From contig JAFKKV010000044.1 of the NCBI GenBank assembly GCA_017304475.1, positions 1-56,483 of the forward strand: a stretch of DNA of 56,483 bases. Reading direction: 5' to 3'. This stretch comes from Hyphomicrobiales bacterium. Lineage in GTDB: Bacteria > Pseudomonadota > Alphaproteobacteria > Rhizobiales > Phreatobacteraceae. Of this stretch, positions 1 to 7,600 are shown in pieces. The translations under genes and the position numbers were made by a program. Positions within the stretch are counted from its first letter, which is position 1. Every line of letters begins with the position of its first letter. The notes beneath the pieces are model-generated. The model ran no database searches. It saw nothing but the letters and a program-made list of their open reading frames with translations, and was not told the origin of the DNA.

Positions 1-80
1 ACGACCGCGTGTCGGGTGCCGACCAGAGCCTGATCAACCGCGAAGCGGTGCCGTCCTCGGCTTTCTCGTCGTCGAACTAA
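1..80 (+). CDS. C-terminal fragment of small secreted protein (paralogue of next gene)
   Basis: The window opens inside this gene. The readable frame starts at base 3 and ends at a TAA at 78-80, giving 25 residues that end in SLINREAVPSSAFSSSN. The same tail closes the complete protein at 168-392, with only two or three differences just before it (SGAD versus SNAG), so the two genes are tandem paralogues. Its upstream part is missing, so a signal peptide cannot be seen but is expected by analogy. Function is unknown. Confidence 0.8.
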   Translation, partial: DRVSGADQSLINREAVPSSAFSSSN

Positions 81-84
81 CAAC

Positions 85-101
85 CGGCGCCTTTGGCGCC
101 G
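85..101. other. Hairpin between tandem paralogues
   Basis: A 7-bp perfect inverted repeat (CGGCGCC, loop TTT, GGCGCCG) lies 4 bp after the first paralogue's stop. There is no T-run, so it is more likely an mRNA-stabilising hairpin or attenuator between the two small genes than a classical terminator. Confidence 0.45.
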
Positions 102-167
102 CCATCCCCATCGCCATCCCGGCCTGAAGCGCCCCGCGCCGGCCGAAACACGAAAAAGAGACCTGTC

Positions 168-392
168 ATGAAGAAGTTCATCCTCGCTGCCGCCCTGCTC
201 GCCCCGCTCGGCCTCGCCGCTCCGGCTCTCGCCGATGACGCCGCGGGCTTTGTCGAAACCCCGGCCGTCACCACCTATGCGCCGGCCCAGCCGCGTGAGT
301 TCACCGCCCGCTACGACCGCGTGTCGAATGCCGGCCAGAGCCTGATCAATCGCGAAGCGGTGCCGTCCTCGGCCTTCTCTTCATCCAACTGA
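168..392 (+). CDS. Small secreted protein of unknown function
   Basis: A 74-residue protein. Residues 1-22 are a clear Sec signal peptide (MKKF, hydrophobic core, cleavage after ALA), leaving a mature peptide of about 50 residues with a Ser-rich end. An AAAGAG purine stretch lies just before the ATG. It is the second of two tandem copies (the first is cut by the window start) and is followed by a strong terminator, so the pair is probably one short transcript. Composition suggests a small periplasmic or exported protein. I do not recognise a family. Confidence 0.85.
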   Translation: MKKFILAAALLAPLGLAAPALADDAAGFVETPAVTTYAPAQPREFTARYDRVSNAGQSLINREAVPSSAFSSSN

Positions 393-435
393 TTTTGACG
401 TGCATGCCGGCGGCAGCCGGTCCTATCCAAGATCA

Positions 436-466
436 ACGCCGGGGCTCCTCCACCCCGGCGTTTTTC
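436..466 (+). terminator. Rho-independent terminator
   Basis: Stem CGCCGGGG (437-444), loop of 8, CCCCGGCG (453-460), followed by TTTTT at 461-465. It sits 45 bp after the stop of the small secreted gene and should end that transcript. Confidence 0.9.
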
Positions 467-630
467 ATTTCAAAATCGCCCGGCGTTTTTCGTTTGAAAA
501 GCGTTGGGCGTTTTCTTTGCGCGGGGCCATTTCGTGAAACGCGCAAACGCATGCGATTTGCAGTGATGCCGACATCCGATTGCATCGACGCAATATCAAT
601 CAGGCACCCACGCCCATGCCGGTCCGGCGG

Positions 631-936
631 TCAGAAATAGCGCCAGCGGCAGACGCGGCCATAGCCGTTCCACCAGCAGTTCCAGGCGAACCGGCGACGC
701 CGGACATAGTAGCGCCGGACCCAATAGCGCCGGCGGACGACATAATATTGCATCTCGCGAGGGCCTTCCGCCGCTGCGGGCGAGGCAAGGCTCCGGCGCA
801 TGGCCGCGACCGTCCGGGACGTATCGGGCAAGGGCCCCTCACCGGCGACGACGGGAGCGGCCTGGGCATTCAATGCGGTGGCGGCGACGACCAGACCGCC
901 ACCAATGGCAGCCAGCAACGTACGACGTGCGAGCAT
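631..936 (-). CDS. Small secreted Arg/Tyr/Trp-rich protein
   Basis: A 101-residue protein with an N-terminal export signal (LARRTLLAAIGG, hydrophobic, cleavage near AQA at about residue 26; the paired arginines are compatible with Tat but Sec is equally possible). The C-terminal 40 residues are very rich in Arg, Tyr and Trp (YYVRRRR, WNCWWNGYGRVC). Such basic aromatic tails are common in small exported Rhizobiales proteins of unknown role. Two cysteines in the tail could form one disulfide. No neighbour is obviously linked to it. Confidence 0.75.
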   Translation of the reverse strand: MLARRTLLAAIGGGLVVAATALNAQAAPVVAGEGPLPDTSRTVAAMRRSLASPAAAEGPREMQYYVVRRRYWVRRYYVRRRRFAWNCWWNGYGRVCRWRYF

Positions 937-1080
937 TTTGAAATCTCCAAGAGTTCAGCGGGGCATTGACGCTGATCTTGGTAGTCGCGGCGGCCCACAC
1001 GCAGAATTGCCGCGGCTTGCAAGCCCTTGCGGTGCGTTTCGAAGCGTGGCGACCCGTCCGGTCGCGCGTGGCCGTGCCGT

Positions 1081-1159
1081 GCCGGGCCGGGCCGGGCCGG
1101 GCCGGGCCGGGCCGGGCAAGCGGTCGGGCCGGGCAAGCGGTCGGGCCGGGCAAGCGGTC
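1081..1159. repeat. GC-rich micro/minisatellite
   Basis: Seven uninterrupted copies of the pentamer GCCGG (1081-1115) run into three exact copies of the 17-mer GGGCCGGGCAAGCGGTC (1109-1125, 1126-1142, 1143-1159). Two degenerate GCCGT units precede it. It lies between the 5' end of the small secreted gene (936) and the 3' end of the hydrolase gene (1171), so it is non-coding, and its copy number should be unstable by slippage. Confidence 0.95.
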
Positions 1160-1170
1160 GGGCCGATGGC

Positions 1171-2100
1171 TCAGGACGAGAAGAATGCCGTCAGTTCGGC
1201 GATCGTCTCGGCCGGCTGTTCTTCCTGGAGCGTATGGCCGCAATCGAAGGCGCGCCCGGTGACATTGGTCGCCTTGTCGCGCCAGGTCTCGAGCACGTCA
1301 TAGAGCGCGCCCACCGTGCCCTTGCCGCCCCAGATCGCCAGCAGCGGCGCGCTGATGCGCGCCTCGGCATCGGCGGCGTCATGGACGAGATCGATGGTCG
1401 CCGCGGCGCGGTAATCCTCGCAGATGGCATGACGCGTCGCCGGGTCCTGGTAGCAGCGCAGATATTCCGCGAAGGCCTCGGGCTCGGTCGCACCCGGCGT
1501 CTTGTTCTGCCCGTCGATATGCTTGCGCAGGAAGAATTCCGGATCCGCGCCGATCATCCGCTCGGGCAGCGGCGCCGGCTGGATCAGGAAGAACCACCAG
1601 AAATAGCGCGTCGCGAATTCCTTGTCGGTGCGCCCATACATGGTCGCGGTGGGCGCGATATCGATCACCGCGACGCGCGACACGGCGTCGGGATGATCGA
1701 GCACCAGCCGGTGGGCGACCCTGGCACCGCGGTCGTGGCCGGCAAGACCGAAGCGGTCATGGCCGAGCGCCCGCATCAGCGCCACCTGATCGGCCGCCAT
1801 GCTGCGCTTGGAATAGGCGACATGGCCCTCGCCGCCTTCCGGCTTGCCGCTGTCGCCGTAGCCGCGCAGGTCGGCGGCGACCACGGTGAAGCGCTCGGCC
1901 AGCGCCGGCGCCACCTTGCGCCAGGTCACATGGGTCTGCGGATGGCCGTGCAGCAGGAGCAGCGGCGGTCCCTTGCCGCCGACCGCCGCACGGATCGTCA
2001 CGCCGGTCTCGACGGCGACGTCGATCAGCCGGAAGCCCGGCAGGAAGGGCGAGGCGCCGCGCTCGACGATCGTCGCCGAAGCACCCGTTCGATCAGCCAT
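1171..2100 (-). CDS. Alpha/beta hydrolase, haloacetate (fluoroacetate) dehalogenase family
   Basis: A 309-residue cytosolic enzyme expected to cleave a carbon-halogen bond of a haloacid through an aspartyl-ester intermediate. Visible: oxyanion segment HGHPQTH (51-57), nucleophile elbow GHDRGAR with Asp123 in place of Ser, second acid Asp147 in IDIAPT, catalytic His289 in DCGHTL, and QPAPLPE (174-180), a family hallmark. By my recollection of fluoroacetate dehalogenase, the fluoride pocket is His-Trp at the position where this protein has Trp168-Trp169, so the fluoride-stabilising His appears replaced. That argues for chloro- or bromo-acids, or another small acyl substrate. The start is the ATG at 2100. 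It stands alone and is divergent from the next gene. Confidence 0.8.
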   Translation of the reverse strand: MADRTGASATIVERGASPFLPGFRLIDVAVETGVTIRAAVGGKGPPLLLLHGHPQTHVTWRKVAPALAERFTVVAADLRGYGDSGKPEGGEGHVAYSKRSMAADQVALMRALGHDRFGLAGHDRGARVAHRLVLDHPDAVSRVAVIDIAPTATMYGRTDKEFATRYFWWFFLIQPAPLPERMIGADPEFFLRKHIDGQNKTPGATEPEAFAEYLRCYQDPATRHAICEDYRAAATIDLVHDAADAEARISAPLLAIWGGKGTVGALYDVLETWRDKATNVTGRAFDCGHTLQEEQPAETIAELTAFFSS

Positions 2101-2471
2101 GAGAGTCCATCCGCGAATTCAAGGGTCTCGGCACGCCGCCGGCCTCTGCGCCAACCGGCTGGCGCCGCGGCGCGAACGGCCATGCCTTTCTGCCCGGGAG
2201 CAGGCTCGAAGTCACGAGGCTTCCGCACGACGCACGACGGCCGGCGAGCGCGCCCTGCCCGACGCGCCGTGCAGGCGGTCTCTTTGCTCCGCCGCCCCGA
2301 CCATCGCGGGGAACGATCGATGGCCGGCGGAGCCATATGCAAAGCGGCCGCACTCGCCCCCGGGGCCGAAACCGGATCGTAGCCGTGAAAGTCGCCTTGC
2401 CGGCCCGGCTGTGCTGAACTGTCCGAGCAGAGTTCACGACGATCCGGCTTTGGCTGCGAAAGGCACGCGTG
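2101..2471. other. Divergent intergenic region, no gene seen
   Basis: 371 bp between the divergently transcribed hydrolase and DUF4337 genes. It should hold both promoters. I see no convincing coding frame, strong hairpin or repeat in it. Confidence 0.6.
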
Positions 2472-3038
2472 ATGGAAGAGCTGCCGCATGAACATCTCGA
2501 ACATGCCGAAGAGGCCCATCATGCCGTCGAGCTTGGCGACGGGTTCATGATGAAGGTTTCGGCGACCATCGCGGCACTGGCCGTGGTCGCCGCCATCATC
2601 GCCAGTTTCGAAACCGTCGAGACGAGCCACGCCATCGCCGACAAGAACGAGGCCGTACTGAAACAGGCCCAGGCCAGCGACCAATGGGCCTTCTACCAGG
2701 CCAAGAGCCTCAAGCAGAAGATCCTGGAGATCGCCGCCATCACCACGGCCGCGCGCACCGAGGAGTTTCGCCTGGAGGCCAGGCGACACGAAGACGAGAG
2801 CGCGGATATCGCCAGGAAGGCCAGGGAACTCGAACAGGAGCGCGACGAAAAACTCGCCGCCGGCGCGGTGCACGAGCGGCGGCATCAACGCCTGACCTAT
2901 GCCGCCACGCTCGTTCACGTGAGCATCGCGATCTGCACCATCGCGATCATCACGCGCGGCAAGCGCTGGCCCTGGTACACGGCGATCGGGCTCGGTCTGG
3001 TCGGCATGCTCGGCGCGGCGTCGACCTATCTCGTCTAG
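2472..3038 (+). CDS. DUF4337 family membrane protein
   Basis: A 188-residue protein matching my recollection of the DUF4337 family, whose function is unknown. Order: acidic/His-rich head (MEELPHEHLEHAEE), one membrane helix at about 27-46, a long charged helical stretch at about 55-140 likely to be coiled coil (many Glu/Lys/Arg heptads), then two C-terminal membrane helices at about 143-163 and 168-188. I prefer the ATG at 2472 over the GTG one codon earlier because it gives the usual family start. It is probably an inner-membrane protein with a helical cytoplasmic or periplasmic domain. No operon partner is apparent. Confidence 0.8.
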   Translation: MEELPHEHLEHAEEAHHAVELGDGFMMKVSATIAALAVVAAIIASFETVETSHAIADKNEAVLKQAQASDQWAFYQAKSLKQKILEIAAITTAARTEEFRLEARRHEDESADIARKARELEQERDEKLAAGAVHERRHQRLTYAATLVHVSIAICTIAIITRGKRWPWYTAIGLGLVGMLGAASTYLV

Positions 3039-3084
3039 CCACAGCACGATCAGCTCGACTGCTCTCATCCGATGCAGTGACGCT

Positions 3085-4410
3085 CTACCGCGTCAACCGC
3101 GCGCTCGCGACCGCCTTCTGGAACAGCGCCGCCATGGCGTCGGCGATGCCCTGGGTCGGGCTGACCTCGAAATAGAGCCCGGGCGACGCGCAATCCTGCA
3201 TGCGCGCCGGGATCTCGTTCTGGAACGGCTTGATCCAGGTGTTGTACCAGCTGTTGGTCGTCAGCGGCAGATAGGTCGTATAGAGCACGGCGATGCGAAT
3301 GCCGCGGTTCTTGATCGCGGTGCATGTCGTCGTGTTGATCGGCTCCTGGCAACGGCCGCCGGTGGTCGGCTTGGTGCAGGTCGAGGGATAATAGGCATCG
3401 GCGACGCCATCCGACACGAGCAGCAGGACCTTTTGCGGCGCGCCGGATGTGGTGCCGTCCCCGGGCGTGGCCATGCTCAGATTGAGCGCCGACAGGATCC
3501 CGTCGAAATCGGTGCATTGGTCGTTGTTGTAGCCCTGGGAGGGAATGGTCATCAGGTCGATCGCGCCGGCCTGGCTCTTGGCGGTGGTCAGGCTCGAGGT
3601 CAGGCTGGTGACCGAGGTGAAGCCCGGCGTCGCGCAGGACGCCCCGAACGTATAGATCGCCATGCGGAACTGGCCGGCCATGCGGGCGGTCGCGGCCGCC
3701 GTATCCATCAATTGCTGGGTCGCCTGGCGGACCACGTCGATCCGCATGGTCACCCCCAATCGCTTGGCGAGCGCGTAATAGTCGTTGGTCGAACCGGTGA
3801 TGTGGCAGGCAAACCCGCATTTGTCCGAAGTGTTGGCGACCATGGTCGCGACATCGGTGGGGGTCGCGCCGACGCCCATGGACGGCGTGTTGTCCAGGAG
3901 GATGTGGAAATCGATATAGGTCGGCAATGTCGAGGTCGCGGTCGACGAACCGCTGATCGTGAGGGTATCCATGCCGAGCAGGCCGCCAAAGGCCGTCTTG
4001 ACCGTCGCCGAATAGGTGACGACCGATGACCTGGCGAGCCCCGAATCCGTCACCGTGACGTTGACGCTGTTGAGCTGAAACGTCGTCCTGCCGCTGACAT
4101 TGCCGGAAAACGAATTGAGGCCGGTCTGCCGCGCGACATCCGTCGTGGGCAGTGCGCCGGAACTGGTGACGGAGGCGAGCGCCGCCACGTCGGCGGCGGC
4201 ATCGAGCACCGCCTTGTCCCGGCTGATATTGCTGAAATCGACGGCGGCTCCGACGCTGGTCACCACGGGAATGACCGATATCGCGAAGATCAGCGCGACA
4301 TTGCCCTGTGTCTGCCGCCCGAAGGCGGCGATCGCGGAGCGCGCCTTCCGCAGAAGCCGGGCCACCGGCACAGTCCGACGCCTTCCGGCATGCCTCAAGA
4401 TCTCAAACAT
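3085..4410 (-). CDS. TadG-like VWA-domain pilus-associated membrane protein
   Basis: A 441-residue protein from the ATG at 4410, which has a GGGGCGAC stretch upstream. A longer frame reaches 4479 but adds nothing family-like. A basic cytoplasmic head (1-30) is followed by the TadE/TadG-type N-terminal helix (GNVALIFAISVIPVV, about 36-56), typical of Flp/Tad pilus proteins. A von Willebrand A domain starts near residue 168, with a MIDAS-like D173-N-T-P-S177. The rest is Ser/Thr-rich with several Cys pairs and should lie in the periplasm. TadG proteins help anchor or regulate Flp pili. No other tad genes are nearby, so this is an orphan copy. Confidence 0.85.
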   Translation of the reverse strand: MFEILRHAGRRRTVPVARLLRKARSAIAAFGRQTQGNVALIFAISVIPVVTSVGAAVDFSNISRDKAVLDAAADVAALASVTSSGALPTTDVARQTGLNSFSGNVSGRTTFQLNSVNVTVTDSGLARSSVVTYSATVKTAFGGLLGMDTLTISGSSTATSTLPTYIDFHILLDNTPSMGVGATPTDVATMVANTSDKCGFACHITGSTNDYYALAKRLGVTMRIDVVRQATQQLMDTAAATARMAGQFRMAIYTFGASCATPGFTSVTSLTSSLTTAKSQAGAIDLMTIPSQGYNNDQCTDFDGILSALNLSMATPGDGTTSGAPQKVLLLVSDGVADAYYPSTCTKPTTGGRCQEPINTTTCTAIKNRGIRIAVLYTTYLPLTTNSWYNTWIKPFQNEIPARMQDCASPGLYFEVSPTQGIADAMAALFQKAVASARLTR

Positions 4411-4881
4411 GTCGGTCGCCCCGAAACAGGAGACCGAGCTTTGGCGGCTGCCACGTAAGGCTGTGTAAAATAAATACAAGCAAACTTAGTGAATTCAGGC
4501 AAAGCTAGCCGCAGAGCCAATATTCGTCGCAAAACTCACTCGTGCATAGGCAGTAATACATAGATCATTTCCGATTTCTAGCTGACATTCTCATGACGAT
4601 CATTTCACTCCAGCGTGCAGCACACCTCTCAGCTCAACGCGCACGGGCAACACGGACGGCGTTCCGTTCGGGCCGACAGCGCCCATGCAGGCGCCATGAT
4701 GGCGCCCCAAGTGGCCCAGGCGCACGCCCGAACGATTGATCCGCACGGCACACGCCATCGCAGGCCGTTTCGCGCAAGAACCTTTGTGCCTTGGCGTAAG
4801 AACCTTTGTGCTTCAGCCGGAATCTTCTACAATGAACTTCCCGCGACGGGCGTTCGACGTCGTTGACCGTGGGAGACGGCC
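4411..4881. other. Divergent intergenic region with lower GC
   Basis: 471 bp between the TadG-like gene and the secreted protein at 4882. The first 200 bp are clearly more AT-rich than the surroundings and should carry promoters. A pair of 14-bp direct repeats lies at 4776-4811 (listed separately). No convincing gene. Confidence 0.6.
4776..4811. promoter_or_regulatory. Pair of 14-bp direct repeats, candidate operator
   Basis: AAGAACCTTTGTGC occurs exactly at 4776-4789 and 4798-4811. The copies are 22 bp apart start to start, about two helical turns, so a dimer could bind both on one face of the DNA. They lie 71-106 bp before the start codon at 4882. Function is inferred only from spacing. 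Confidence 0.45.
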
Positions 4882-5448
4882 ATGCGCAATCGCATATGCC
4901 TGGAGACACCGCTCGCGCGGAACAGGTCTCGTCTCGCTTACGTCCCGATCATTCTGGGGACTTTGCTCACCCTTTCCGGCAATCCCACGCCTTCGCAGGC
5001 GCGCGGCGGCATCGGGCCGGACCCGCGCCTGGCCAGCCGGCAGATCGAGGCCCTGCCCCGGGACATCCGCCGCGACCTCGCGCCGCTGGAACGCGCCTGT
5101 GGAGGCTTCCGGGCGGAAGCGCATTTCTCGCGCCACCTCGTCCAGGCAAGCGCGTCGCCACGGTTCATCGCACTGCATTTCGACAATATCGGATGCAACA
5201 ATCGCGACGCCATCTGCGCACAGTCAGGATGTTTGCATCGCGTCTACGTATCCTCGGGATCTGGCTACCGGCTCGTCTTCGACGCCCGGGTCGAAGACCT
5301 GGAGCTGACCTTGATCGACAGTGCCCCCGCGATCAAGCTGCACTGCGCCGGCTTCAACCCGGACTGCACGCGCGTGCTGCGCTGGACCGGGTCTCGCTTC
5401 GAGGAGCGGCGTGCCCTGCCCGGCGGCGGCGCTTCGCGATCGTGGTAG
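4882..5448 (+). CDS. Secreted protein of unknown function
   Basis: A 188-residue protein whose start is supported by GGGAGAC just before the ATG. Residues about 18-41 form a signal peptide or anchor (YVPIILGTLLTLSG, cleavage near SQA). The mature part has six cysteines (within RACGG, IGCNNRD, ICAQSGC, HCAGFNPDC), suggesting disulfides in the periplasm. I do not recognise a family. Its short last segment after residue 175 is Gly/Ser/Arg-rich and may be disordered. The converging gene downstream is the deformylase-like protein, 70 bp away. Confidence 0.75.
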   Translation: MRNRICLETPLARNRSRLAYVPIILGTLLTLSGNPTPSQARGGIGPDPRLASRQIEALPRDIRRDLAPLERACGGFRAEAHFSRHLVQASASPRFIALHFDNIGCNNRDAICAQSGCLHRVYVSSGSGYRLVFDARVEDLELTLIDSAPAIKLHCAGFNPDCTRVLRWTGSRFEERRALPGGGASRSW

Positions 5449-5517
5449 GCGGCCGCGCCAGCGTGTTCGCTGCCAATCCATGGGGCAGGATCCGGAGCGC
5501 CGCGCTGAACGATGGCC

Positions 5518-6024
5518 TCAATCCCGCCCGCGCCGCCCGAGCTTGTCGAAGCGCTTGATCACGCGCTCGCGTTTCAGCCGCGACAGCCGCTCGATCCAGA
5601 ACATGCCGTCGAGCTGGTCGATCTCGTGCTGCAGACAGGCGGCGAGAAAGCCGTCGGCCTCGTCCTCGCGTGCCACTCCCGCAAGATCCCAATAGCGGAG
5701 CCTGATCCGCGCCGGGCGCTCGACCGCTTCCGTGACACCGGACATCGAGACGCTTCCCTCATTGTGGGCCGCTGTCTCGGGCGAGGCCCAGACGACCTCG
5801 GGGTTCACATAGTTCAGGGCCTCGGCTGCCGGATCCAGCCGGATGACGACGACGCGCCGCAGGATGCCGATATGGGGTGCCGTCAGCCCGACCGCGGAAA
5901 CGGCGGCCATCGTATCCAGGATGTCGCGCGCAAGCTCCCGCACGCCGTCGTCGACGACGTCGACCGGCAGTGCCTTCAGGCGCAAGCGCGCGTCGGGATA
6001 GGTGATGAGCGGGCGTGCCGGCAA
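5518..6024 (-). CDS. Peptide deformylase-like protein lacking metal ligands
   Basis: A 168-residue protein with the full deformylase layout: motif 1 GLTAPH (46-51, usually GLAAPQ), motif 2 EGSVS (89-93, usually EGCLS) and motif 3 QHEIDQLDG (132-140, usually QHEIDHLDG). Known deformylases bind Fe or Zn through the Cys of motif 2 and both His of motif 3. Here the Cys is Ser91 and the second His is Gln137, while Glu134 is kept. I checked both codons on the reverse strand. It is therefore unlikely to be a normal deformylase, and may be a binding protein or have another hydrolytic role. Homologues of this type occur, from memory, in other alphaproteobacteria beside a functional Def. Confidence 0.85.
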   Translation of the reverse strand: MPARPLITYPDARLRLKALPVDVVDDGVRELARDILDTMAAVSAVGLTAPHIGILRRVVVIRLDPAAEALNYVNPEVVWASPETAAHNEGSVSMSGVTEAVERPARIRLRYWDLAGVAREDEADGFLAACLQHEIDQLDGMFWIERLSRLKRERVIKRFDKLGRRGRD

Positions 6025-6370
6025 AGATCTCTCCCTGGTCGCAGCGGAGCGTTACCCTATTCGCACCCGGCGACGCCAGTGCGCTCGCGGCCGGCCGCGA
6101 CACGGTGACGGGCAAGCGATTTGACGAGTCCGGCCGGGGGCTTGCGCCGTGCCGCTCGGGTTTCGATTCAAGCAGCCCGCCACCCTCCGGATCATGCCTC
6201 CGCGGAGACGAACATTCCGCGCGAGGCGGCAAGTTTGGAACAGGCTTCGGTTGACCCGGCGTCCGGCCTCGCAGACCTTCGCCGTCGACCGTCCGCTTCG
6301 GACATGCCCCAACCCGCCCCTGACCCGCCGGGCTCATGAGCCGGCGTCGCGCCATCGATGGATCTCTGAC
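6025..6370. other. Divergent intergenic region, no gene seen
   Basis: 346 bp between the deformylase-like and aminotransferase genes. An in-frame extension of the aminotransferase to 6149 exists, but its sequence is Arg/Pro-rich, family-unlike and probably not translated. No repeat or clear hairpin. Confidence 0.55.
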
Positions 6371-7600
6371 ATGACAGCCCTCCGCGCAGCAGGCGACCAG
6401 ACCTTCCTCGGCGCCCGCAAGCGATCACCGATCGCGGCGCCTTTCCGCGCCCTGTTCGACCTGCCGGACGGCAAGGTCTATTTCGACGCCAGCGCCTATG
6501 CGCTGCCGCCACGCACCGTCGCCGAGGCCGCGATTGCCGGCGCGACGCTGCGCACCCAGCCCTGGCGCGTCACCGGCAAGGCCCTGGAGGCCCAGGCCGA
6601 AGAGATCCGTGCGCTCGCGGCGCGGCTGATCAATGCCAGCCCGGGCGACATCGCGCTGGTGCGCTCGACCAGCTATGGGGTGGCGACCGCCGCCCTCAAT
6701 CTGCCGCTGGCGCCGGGCGAAGCGATCCTGGTGATCGACGGCGAGCATCCCTCGCAGGTCTATCCCTGGCTCGATCTCGCGAGCCGCCATGGCGGAACGG
6801 TCGAGGAGGTCAGGGCGAGCGAGGGTGGAACACGCAGCGAGGCGATCATCACCCGGCTCGCCGCCCCGGATCGGCCGCGCGTCGCGATCCTGGCACTCAC
6901 CCCGGTCCAGTGGGCCGATGGCGAGCTCCTGGATCTCGACGCGGTCTTCGCCGCGGCGCGCCGGCACGGCGCCCGGGTGGTGCTGGACGCGACCCAGGCG
7001 CTCGGCGTCCTGCCGATCGACGTGCAGCGCCTGAAACCGGATTTCCTGATCTCGGCCTTTCACAAATGGCTGCTCGGGCCGCAGGGTTTCGCCATTCTCT
7101 ACGCCGCGCCGGAGCACCAGCACGGCCGGCCGCTCGACCATCACGCCCATGCCCGCGCCATCGACCGCTACGCGCCGCCGGGCGCCCCCAGCGAACCGCC
7201 CTTCCTTGCGGGCGCACGCCGGTATGATGCCGGCCAGCGCGCCGACATGGTGGCGATGCCCATGGCCATTGCGGGGCTCGGCTTCGTCCTGGCGCACGGG
7301 GTCGAGGGGGTCCGGGCCCATGTCGCCAGGGTGACTTCGGCTGTCGCCGAGCAAGCCGCCGACCTCGGCTTCAGCAGTTGGGAGGCCGGGCGGCGGGCGC
7401 CGCATATCCTGGGTCTCAGGCCGCCGCCGGGTGCGTCCGCCGGAGAGATCGGCGCGAAACTGCTGGCCGAGGGCGTGCATCTCTCCGCGCGCCAGGGCCT
7501 GCTGCGCGTCAGCCCCTATCTGTTCAACGACGAAAGCGACGTCGCCCGCCTGGTCTCGGCGCTCGCGGCGGTGGCCCCGCGCTCCAGCCTTCGGCCATAG
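6371..7600 (+). CDS. Class V aminotransferase (PLP-dependent)
   Basis: A 409-residue fold-type I PLP enzyme of the cysteine desulfurase/isopenicillin-N-epimerase group. Visible: YFDASAYALPP near the N-terminus, the cofactor aspartate in VVLDATQALG (Asp206), and the Schiff-base lysine in SAFHKWLLGPQGF (Lys232), followed by the small C-terminal domain. There is no conserved desulfurase active-site Cys loop that I can see, so transamination, elimination or epimerisation of an amino acid is more likely. The start is the ATG at 6371; only a weak ribosome site precedes it. It converges on, and its last 85 bp overlap, the Aap-type permease gene, hinting at a role with an imported amino acid. Confidence 0.8.
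   Translation: MTALRAAGDQTFLGARKRSPIAAPFRALFDLPDGKVYFDASAYALPPRTVAEAAIAGATLRTQPWRVTGKALEAQAEEIRALAARLINASPGDIALVRSTSYGVATAALNLPLAPGEAILVIDGEHPSQVYPWLDLASRHGGTVEEVRASEGGTRSEAIITRLAAPDRPRVAILALTPVQWADGELLDLDAVFAAARRHGARVVLDATQALGVLPIDVQRLKPDFLISAFHKWLLGPQGFAILYAAPEHQHGRPLDHHAHARAIDRYAPPGAPSEPPFLAGARRYDAGQRADMVAMPMAIAGLGFVLAHGVEGVRAHVARVTSAVAEQAADLGFSSWEAGRRAPHILGLRPPPGASAGEIGAKLLAEGVHLSARQGLLRVSPYLFNDESDVARLVSALAAVAPRSSLRP

Noticed and set aside
1081..1159. Repeat array as part of a coding region
   Set aside because: Frames through it have no domain and produce GRAGPGRA-like low-complexity peptides. It lies cleanly between two genes.
2025..3068. A 347-codon open frame on the minus strand
   Set aside because: Overlaps the DUF4337 gene and the hydrolase start; composition is non-protein-like and DUF4337 on the plus strand is convincing.
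5512..6108. Plus-strand open frame opposite the deformylase-like gene
   Set aside because: The minus-strand frame shows all three deformylase motif regions; the plus-strand product is domain-free.
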